Origin: Dyadobacter sp. LHD-138 | Lineage (GTDB): Bacteria; Bacteroidota; Bacteroidia; Cytophagales; Spirosomataceae | DNA: 64,000 nucleotides | Assembly (NCBI RefSeq): GCF_030929615.1 | Contig: NZ_JAVFVU010000016.1 | Coordinates: 124,001 to 188,000 of the forward strand | Reading direction: 5' to 3' | In this document: in pieces, positions 59,204-64,000 of the stretch | Position numbering within the stretch: the first letter of the stretch is position 1 | Layout: each line of letters starts with the position of its first letter | Made by a program: the position numbers and the translations under genes | Notes under the pieces: model-generated | The model's database searches: none | The model's input: the letters and a program-made list of their open reading frames with translations, nothing else | What the model was told of the DNA's origin: nothing

Positions 59204-59467
59204 CTAGCCTAACCTTTTTAACCCTAATAAGTATGTTCTGGTAATGTATTTTTCATGACTGATACAAAAGTACAGTGCGCCAGGCTTGCATTTTAGCGTG
59301 ATTATCCCTGATTTTTCAATCGCGTAAATCCTATTGCCGAAACTGGTAATTATCCCTGATCTAGTAAGTAGAATTACGTGTTTTATTTTAGGAAAACCAT
59401 ATAAAATACTAACAATCAGATATTTATAATCAGATAGCAAACTAGACATTTCTGCTCGTCTTGCCAA
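59204..59467 (-). pseudogene. ORF resembling an isolated T9SS type A sorting domain
   Basis: The 87-residue frame (or 81 from the ATG at 59449) contains KYLIVSILYGFPKIKHVILL, then RSGIITSFGNRIYAIEKSG and KPGALYFCISHEKYITRTYL. This follows the strand pattern of type A sorting domains (short beta strands, a glycine turn, LPxGxYxxxI, then a basic C-terminal strand). There is no signal peptide and no cargo domain before it. It ends just before a hairpin. It is most likely the remnant of a secreted-protein gene lost next to the repeat block; chance resemblance is possible because no PNP motif is present. Confidence 0.35.
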
Positions 59468-59491
59468 TCATTTTGCTTCGGACTAATTTTG
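59461..59491 (+). promoter_or_regulatory. Bacteroidota-type promoter (TTG-N20-TAATTTTG)
   Basis: TTG at 59461-59463 and TAATTTTG at 59484-59491 are separated by 20 bases. Transcription would begin near 59497, giving a leader of about 45 bases for the four-gene signalling operon. Confidence 0.6.
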
Positions 59492-59540
59492 CGTATCATT
59501 AATTTTATTTATTAACTCTCTCCCTTTTTCAAGTACAATT

Positions 59541-59930
59541 ATGGCAAAGTTTACAGGTCACGAAGGCAGGCTTATTTCCTCATTGGAGATTAAATCCCTA
59601 ACAGAACCACACCATGCGAAAGAAAAAGAAATCGCATCCAGAGGTGAAAATTACATCAAAGCTGAATTTTTCGGTATCCACACATTCAACAAATTAATAC
59701 AATCATACGGTGAAAGTTGTGTCGGTTTTCGCGTATATTACGGCAACAGAGAGGAAGACCATAATGGAGATGAGCCGGTAATCGGAAAAGGGAAACCAAC
59801 ATCCCGACTGATTATTGTCCCTGTATCCGCAGACGGTAAAGACATCACAAAGGGTATGGGATTGAAAGATATGCCTAATGGTGATGATGATGGAATGACA
59901 GGAGGTCCTGTTTGTCCAAATCATTGCTAA
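59541..59930 (+). CDS. Small soluble protein of unknown family, first gene of signalling operon
   Basis: The 129-residue protein has no signal or membrane segment. It starts MAKFTGHEGRLISSLEIKSL, has a central CVGFRVYYGNRE (with C67 in the region) and a strand RLIIVPVSADGKDI, and ends GGPVCPNHC with a Cys-x3-Cys plus histidine tail that may bind metal. I do not recognise the family. A consensus promoter lies just upstream. Its stop overlaps the frame of the next gene, and the four genes (this, 7-TM protein, histidine kinase, response regulator) form one operon, so it could be a cytosolic ligand-binding or sensor component. Confidence 0.7.
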   Translation: MAKFTGHEGRLISSLEIKSLTEPHHAKEKEIASRGENYIKAEFFGIHTFNKLIQSYGESCVGFRVYYGNREEDHNGDEPVIGKGKPTSRLIIVPVSADGKDITKGMGLKDMPNGDDDGMTGGPVCPNHC

Positions 59931-59950
59931 AATTAAAACAACATTGCAAA

Positions 59951-60649
59951 ATGGTTGAAAAATACATCTCTTACTTTGCCCATCAACCTCTTGCATGTAT
60001 AACCGTTTTCAGTACTTTATTGCCATTAGCATTTATTTGTTACCGTAAAGCAGGTGTAGATCCGTCATTTCGTTTATTATTGATTTTCTTGATATTCAAG
60101 ATTTCTACCGATATTATAATGTTACATTACGCCACATTTAGATGGAACAATATCATCTATTATAACGTCGGCATTCCAGTTCGTTACGTGCTTCTAAGTG
60201 GAATGTTTTATTATAAATTCGAATCTAAAATATTGAGAAAGTGGATTCTAAATATAATGATAGTATTTTTGATTTTTTCAGTTTGGGATATTGTTTCAGT
60301 TAATCCGGATATTTTAGATCTACACGGGCATAGAATGGTAGCATATGCTACTACCTTAGAAAGTTTGTTAATGCTTTTCTGGATCCTTATTTATTTTTAC
60401 GAGACTATCAGATCACTAAAAATTCCGAATCTACTGTCATTCCCTTTTTTTTGGATTTGCTCTGGGTTGCTACTTTTTTACGCCAGTTTTGCATTTGTTG
60501 CACCATTTTTGACATATGTGTTCAAATGGGAGAACTGGTTAAATATTGGTTTTGTAAGTTATGTTCCGTACGTTTTTGAAATAGTAACTAATATTTTTCT
60601 TTGTATCGGAGTAAGCTTTTTTTCGCCTAGATATTATGCAGAACATTGA
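59951..60649 (+). CDS. Seven-span membrane protein, probable signal receptor
   Basis: From the ATG at 59951 the 232-residue protein has seven predicted helices (for example PLACITVFSTLLPLAFICY, FRLLLIFLIFKISTDIIML, TLESLLMLFWILIYFYETI and a last one ending in IFLCIGVSFF) and short loops. There is no enzymatic motif. The kinase that follows has only one membrane span and overlaps its stop by 14 bases, so this protein is likely the sensor half of a split receptor kinase, similar in idea to 7TMR proteins. Family unknown. The frame opens earlier at 59912, inside the previous gene, but that start adds only charged residues. Confidence 0.75.
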   Translation: MVEKYISYFAHQPLACITVFSTLLPLAFICYRKAGVDPSFRLLLIFLIFKISTDIIMLHYATFRWNNIIYYNVGIPVRYVLLSGMFYYKFESKILRKWILNIMIVFLIFSVWDIVSVNPDILDLHGHRMVAYATTLESLLMLFWILIYFYETIRSLKIPNLLSFPFFWICSGLLLFYASFAFVAPFLTYVFKWENWLNIGFVSYVPYVFEIVTNIFLCIGVSFFSPRYYAEH

Positions 60650-61496
60650 AGAGCTCAAATTAGCTATTATAATATCTATAATAGCTATGTTAACAATGGC
60701 ATTTTTTGTCATCCTCTTCGTCATGTTTTATCAAAAACGGCAACTACATCAGGAAAAGAAACTTCGTGAAATTGAAAAGGATCATCAGCGGAAGCTCCTT
60801 GACACCGCACTGAATTCCGAAGAAAACGAACGCAGACGCATTGCACAGGATCTTCACGATGATATTGGAACGATGTTATCACTTACTAAGCTGAGTCTGA
60901 ATCAGCTTAGTAAGCTGGTAGCAGAATCTGACATCAAGGAAGATCAGATTATGCGAAAATCGCAGTCGCTGGTGGAGGAGACGATATTGCATGTCCGCAG
61001 AATCACCCGCGATCTGGTACCAACCACGCTGGAACGATTTGGTCTAGCAGCAGCGATTGAAGAATTTATCAACAAACTGGAAGAAGATAATAACCTCAGA
61101 CTTTCTTTTCGTGCCAATACCGAGGATGCGCCGCGTCAGAGTCAGAAAGTTGAGCTCACCATTTACCGGATTATGCAGGAACTTGTAAACAATTCGATCA
61201 AGCATTCGAAATGTTCACAGATTGAAATTAACTTGCAGGTAAATAGTAAATTCATTGGTCTTATTGTAACGGACAACGGTATCGGTTTCGATCCTGAAAT
61301 GATCAAAGAAAACAATCTGGCTGGCCTCGGACTGTTGGGTATTGAAAGCCGGCTCGCTATTGTGGACGGCACCATTGCGTATGAAAAACCGAAATCCGGT
61401 GGCTGTCGGGCATTTGCTCAGATACCGGTGGTTCACGCGTCCGGAAACAAACCAGAGCCATTACATCCATTTCGCCGTGAGCGAATGACAATTTGA
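60636..61496 (+). CDS. NarL-type sensor histidine kinase
   Basis: The 286-residue protein has one N-terminal transmembrane helix (LAIIISIIAMLTMAFFVILFVMF) and a short coiled coil. Its HisKA_3 domain has RRRIAQDLHDDIGTMLSLTKL, with the phospho-accepting histidine in DLHDD. HATPase motifs are N box ELVNNSIKHSK and G boxes VTDNGIGF and GLGLLGIESRL. It lacks any periplasmic sensor domain, which points to the 7-TM protein upstream as the sensor. It overlaps that gene by 14 bases and is 4 bases before its regulator, so expression is coupled. Confidence 0.92.
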   Translation: MQNIEELKLAIIISIIAMLTMAFFVILFVMFYQKRQLHQEKKLREIEKDHQRKLLDTALNSEENERRRIAQDLHDDIGTMLSLTKLSLNQLSKLVAESDIKEDQIMRKSQSLVEETILHVRRITRDLVPTTLERFGLAAAIEEFINKLEEDNNLRLSFRANTEDAPRQSQKVELTIYRIMQELVNNSIKHSKCSQIEINLQVNSKFIGLIVTDNGIGFDPEMIKENNLAGLGLLGIESRLAIVDGTIAYEKPKSGGCRAFAQIPVVHASGNKPEPLHPFRRERMTI

Positions 61497-61500
61497 CACC

Positions 61501-62157
61501 ATGAAAACCTTGAAACTGGGCATAGCAGACGATCACGAATTATTCAGAAAAGGATTTATTTCCATGCTGAGTAACATTCCTGACTTTGATTTCGTCCTCG
61601 AAGCGGCCAACGGACAGGAACTTCTGGACAAGTTGCCGGGTAACGTACCCGATATCGTTTTCATGGACCTGCAAATGCCCGTTATGGATGGAATTCAGGC
61701 CACAGAGCTCGCTTTTGAGCGTTTCCCTGAAATCAAGATCATCGTCGTTTCCATGTACAACGAGGATCGTTTCGTTATTCACATGCTTGAAAAAGGCGTT
61801 CAGGGTTATTTATTGAAAGATACCAGCCCGGACGAAGTTGAAAAAGCAATCCGCCGCGTATCCGAGGAAGGTTTTTATTACAATGATTTTGTCTCCAAAG
61901 CGATGCACCGCAAAATGGTGAACCGCCAACCCAATAAACATCCGTTTTTCCCGAATTCATGCAACGTGGCCCTTTCCGCCCGTGAAAAAGAGGTGCTTCA
62001 GTTAATCTGTGACGGGCTGTCAACCACTGAAATAAGCGATAAACTTTTTATCAGTGTCCGCACCGTTGAAGGTCACCGCCTGCGTGTGCTTGAAAAAACG
62101 GGCACAAAATCCACCGCCGCCGCCGTAGCTTTTGCCTACAAAAATCAGCTGCTTTGA
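61501..62157 (+). CDS. NarL/LuxR-type response regulator
   Basis: The 218-residue regulator has a CheY-like receiver with the acidic pair IADDHELF, the phosphorylation aspartate D56 in IVFMDLQMPVMDG, and the lysine in LLKDTSP. A LuxR-type helix-turn-helix follows (LSAREKEVLQLICDGLSTTEIS, then LFISVRTVEGHRLRVLEKTG). It is phosphorylated by the kinase encoded just upstream and binds DNA as a dimer. The target genes are unknown. It is the last gene of the operon at 59.5-62.2 kb. Confidence 0.94.
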   Translation: MKTLKLGIADDHELFRKGFISMLSNIPDFDFVLEAANGQELLDKLPGNVPDIVFMDLQMPVMDGIQATELAFERFPEIKIIVVSMYNEDRFVIHMLEKGVQGYLLKDTSPDEVEKAIRRVSEEGFYYNDFVSKAMHRKMVNRQPNKHPFFPNSCNVALSAREKEVLQLICDGLSTTEISDKLFISVRTVEGHRLRVLEKTGTKSTAAAVAFAYKNQLL

Positions 62158-62359
62158 TAGCTTTTAGCGATTAGGAGTTAGTGTTTAGACTGCCCGTCAA
62201 AAATTTTCACGCAAGCCTTCTGCTGGAAATCTTTGCCTTTATCAACATATTACTTCCTTTTTTTTTATCTTTCCAAACCATAAAAAAAAAAGTTTGGTAT
62301 GTCTTGAAAATCAGAACTTTCGGCTAATTCTGTCATTCTCTCATTCAATCATTGCTCAA

Positions 62360-63040
62360 ATGAAAGTACTTATTGTTTGTACCAACCACGATAGTTATCC
62401 AACCAAGTCGGGAAAAACAGGGTTATGGCTGAGCGAGTTGACGCATTTTTATGAAGTAATGACCAGGCGAAGAGTATTGATAGACCTTGTGAGTCCGAAA
62501 GGCGGAAAAATTCCCGTGGATGAAAGAAGTATGGATTTAAAAGACGAGGTAAATCAGAAGTATTTGGCCGACAGTACGTTTCTGGAAAAGTTTGAGAATT
62601 CGTTAAAACCATCCGATATAAACCCGAAGGATTACCGGCTTATCTATTTTACAGGAGGAAACGGCGGTCTGTGGGACTTCCCCGATAACACCGAATTACA
62701 GGAAATAACGAGGTCAATTTATGAGAACAATGGCATGGTCACGGCAGTTTGCCACGGCGTAAGCGGCCTTTTAAACGTAAAACTTTCCGACGGCTCTTAC
62801 CTGATCCATGACAAATACGTGACCGGATACGCACATGTGGAAGATACCCTGATGAGCTTCGTAAGTGAAGTTCCTTTTTACCTGGAAGACCTGCTAAAAG
62901 CAAGAGGGGCGCATTACACCAAGGCCATGATCCCGTTCGTCGAATTTATTGAAATGGACGAAAGGCTTATTACAGGCCAAAATCCAAATTCGGCCAAAAA
63001 AGTAGCTTCAAAGGCTCTTGAAGAGCTTTTTGAAAAATAA
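62360..63040 (+). CDS. DJ-1/PfpI family type 1 glutamine amidotransferase-like protein
   Basis: The 226-residue protein is of the DJ-1/PfpI superfamily. It starts MKVLIVCTNHDSYPTKSGK, has the conserved glutamate E26 in LWLSELTHF, the GG turn YFTGGNGGLWDFPD and the nucleophile cysteine C131 in TAVCHGVSGLL. Members act as chaperones, glyoxalases or proteases. The Hsp31-like pattern in WDFPDN and the extra C-terminal helices suggest the glyoxalase III/Hsp31 branch, but this is tentative. The frame opens at 62294 but the ATG at 62360 has the family N-terminus. Monocistronic. Confidence 0.88.
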   Translation: MKVLIVCTNHDSYPTKSGKTGLWLSELTHFYEVMTRRRVLIDLVSPKGGKIPVDERSMDLKDEVNQKYLADSTFLEKFENSLKPSDINPKDYRLIYFTGGNGGLWDFPDNTELQEITRSIYENNGMVTAVCHGVSGLLNVKLSDGSYLIHDKYVTGYAHVEDTLMSFVSEVPFYLEDLLKARGAHYTKAMIPFVEFIEMDERLITGQNPNSAKKVASKALEELFEK

Positions 63041-63041
63041 A

Positions 63042-63087
63042 GGAGCAAAAAGCAGACAGAGAATATACCCGATCTGCTTTTTTCTCC
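63042..63087. terminator. Terminator after the DJ-1 family gene
   Basis: GGAGCAAAAAGCAGA / TCTGCTTTTTTCTCC stem, near-perfect, with A and T flanks. It serves the DJ-1 gene and possibly convergent rfbC. Confidence 0.75.
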
Positions 63088-63101
63088 CAATATAAAATCT
63101 C

Positions 63102-63644
63102 TTACAATTGTTTTTCAAACAAAGACTTCAGTGTTGGAAGGATCAGATCTTTCTCCGAAACGATCGGATTTTCGATTCCCCAGTCAATGCCCAAATCAGG
63201 ATCATTCCATAAAATACCCGACTCAGCGCCTTTGTTATAGACATTGGTACATTTATAACTAAATACAGAATCTTCCAGAGCCACAAAACCATGCGCGAAT
63301 CCCTCCGGAACGTAGGCCATGTTGTTGGTATCGCTGCGCAATTCAAAAACCTCGTGTTTTCCAAAAGTAGGCGAATCAGGACGAATATCGACGGCCACAT
63401 CCAAAACCCTTCCCGAGATCACGCGGACCAGCTTTCCCTGCGCAAAAGGTGCGTTCTGAAAATGCAGACCTCTGACAACTCCTTTTATGGAAAATGACTG
63501 ATTATCCTGTACAAAGTTTGTTGGCAAGCCTAATTTTCTAAACAATTCCTCATTGTAAGATTCAAAAAAGAATCCTCTGTCGTCTTCAAAAACACGTGGG
63601 ATAATTTCAACTAAACCGGCAATGGATGTTTCTCGGATCTGCAT
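63102..63644 (-). CDS. rfbC: dTDP-4-dehydrorhamnose 3,5-epimerase
   Basis: RfbC epimerises dTDP-4-dehydro-6-deoxyglucose for rhamnose synthesis. The 180-residue cupin has IPRVFEDDRGFFFESYN, QDNQSFSIKGVVRGLHFQ with the catalytic histidine in GLHFQ, GRVLDVAVDIRPDSPTFG and AYVPEGFAHGF, plus the C-terminal WNDPDLGIDW. Length is normal. A -7 element TAAATTTG on the minus strand (63697-63704) lies about 55 bases upstream. No other rhamnose genes are in the window. ATG at 63644. Confidence 0.95.
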   Translation of the reverse strand: MQIRETSIAGLVEIIPRVFEDDRGFFFESYNEELFRKLGLPTNFVQDNQSFSIKGVVRGLHFQNAPFAQGKLVRVISGRVLDVAVDIRPDSPTFGKHEVFELRSDTNNMAYVPEGFAHGFVALEDSVFSYKCTNVYNKGAESGILWNDPDLGIDWGIENPIVSEKDLILPTLKSLFEKQL

Positions 63645-63753
63645 AATGATTGTTTGAATTTTCTTTTTTAAAGAGCCATAGTATTTAATGTGCCCCCAAA
63701 TTTATGAATCTATTTGCAGAGGTTGTAATTTCGGCACATTATTTCGAAATAAC

Positions 63754-64000
63754 ATGACATACGAAGCGCTTTTTGACCACATCTCCCAAAAGAAATCTTA
63801 TCTCTGCATAGGACTTGACACAGATATACGTAAAATCCCAGCTCACTTGTTAAAAGAGAGCGATCCCGTATTTGAATTCAATAAACAGATTATTGAAGCC
63901 ACGGCGGATTACTGCGTTTCATATAAACCCAATATCGCTTTTTATGAGGCGCTGGGAGCAAAAGGCTGGGAAAGTCTGCAAAAGACGATGGAATATATTC
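63754..64000 (+). CDS. pyrF: Orotidine 5'-phosphate decarboxylase, 3' end outside window
   Basis: The frame [20 protein letters not shown] continues with [13 protein letters not shown] and [11 protein letters not shown], then [16 protein letters not shown], and is open to the last base. This is the N-terminal part of the long, class-2 type OMP decarboxylase: the CIGLDTD motif carries the substrate aspartate and YKPNIAFYE the catalytic lysine. The enzyme makes UMP in pyrimidine synthesis. It is divergent from rfbC with a 109-base gap. Only 82 residues are visible, so integrity downstream is unknown. Confidence 0.92.
   Translation, partial: MTYEALFDHISQKKSYLCIGLDTDIRKIPAHLLKESDPVFEFNKQIIEATADYCVSYKPNIAFYEALGAKGWESLQKTMEYI

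Larger units (their letters stand above)
58509..59540. repeat. Tandem direct duplication of a 251-bp palindrome-rich block
   Basis: 58600-58850 and 58903-59153 are the same 251-base block with a period of 303 bases and only a handful of substitutions. Each block contains short palindromes: ATCCC gaa GGGAT, ACCCT gaa AGGGT, CACCCC gat GGGG, and ATCCC ttc GGGAT; the spacer adds TAGCGTT gca AACGCTA (58866-58882). No ORF of note lies inside. The rest of the gap holds a terminator-like hairpin (59169-59198), a T9SS-like ORF (59204-59467) and a promoter (59461-59491). Confidence 0.85.

Noticed and set aside
59461-59540. Possible riboswitch upstream of the signalling operon
   Set aside because: The leader is only ~45 bases and shows no stable stem pattern.

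Overview
The window comes from the chromosome of a Bacteroidota bacterium, most likely a Cytophagales member close to Dyadobacter/Spirosoma. This rests on the gliding/type IX secretion operon gldK-gldL-gldM-gldN with a PorP/SprF gene, a T9SS type A sorted protein, split transketolase genes, a SusC-like TonB receptor, promoters of the TTTG-N19-21-TAnnTTTG type and weak Shine-Dalgarno sites. Genus is inference only. I saw no rRNA, tRNA, CRISPR array, prophage or transposase gene.

Layout. 1-8.2 kb: DUF4271 membrane protein, hemD, porP, then gldK-L-M-N with a hairpin between gldK and gldL. 8.4-15.8 kb: a collagen-like lipoprotein and housekeeping genes (DUF4230, miaA, rhodanese, T9SS cargo, PASTA protein, riboflavin synthase, hisB). 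15.8-20.5 kb: a 34-codon membrane mini-gene, a small exported protein with its own promoter, carbonic anhydrase plus SulP (probable bicarbonate uptake), then ECF sigma factor, anti-sigma-like protein and a Spy-like protein. 20.7-24.1 kb: a split transketolase whose two halves are separated by an AAA ATPase/DUF4276 pair, a probable defence cassette. 24.2-38.4 kb: peroxiredoxin, M23 and NlpC/P60 peptidases, a two-gene membrane/HIHP-domain operon, HAD phosphatase, a diverged sigma/anti-sigma pair, ispF, amidohydrolase, TPR and M16 proteins. 38.4-44.9 kb: glycosidase-like protein, a palindrome-rich intergenic patch, second M16 protease, GT9, TPR protein, epimerase.

44.9-46.5 kb holds a second ATPase/small-partner pair; the partner shares TOPRIM-like landmarks with the DUF4276 protein of the first pair. 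46.5-54.4 kb is a minus-strand cluster with three paralogous CxxC AhpD-like proteins, a TonB receptor, an MFS transporter, a DUF3179 protein and a small membrane-anchored protein ending in PPPDLA. 54.7-58.5 kb: metG, a small unknown protein, Hsp20, a Rdx/SelW protein. 58.6-59.2 kb is a 251-bp direct duplication full of short palindromes, followed by an ORF that looks like a stranded T9SS sorting domain. 59.5-62.2 kb is a four-gene signalling operon (unknown soluble protein, 7-TM protein, histidine kinase, NarL-type regulator). The window ends with a DJ-1/PfpI protein, rfbC and the start of pyrF.

The best candidates for undescribed biology are the two ATPase/effector pairs (especially the miniature second one), the triple AhpD-like cluster, the four-gene 7-TM signalling operon, and the dispersed palindromic repeats.
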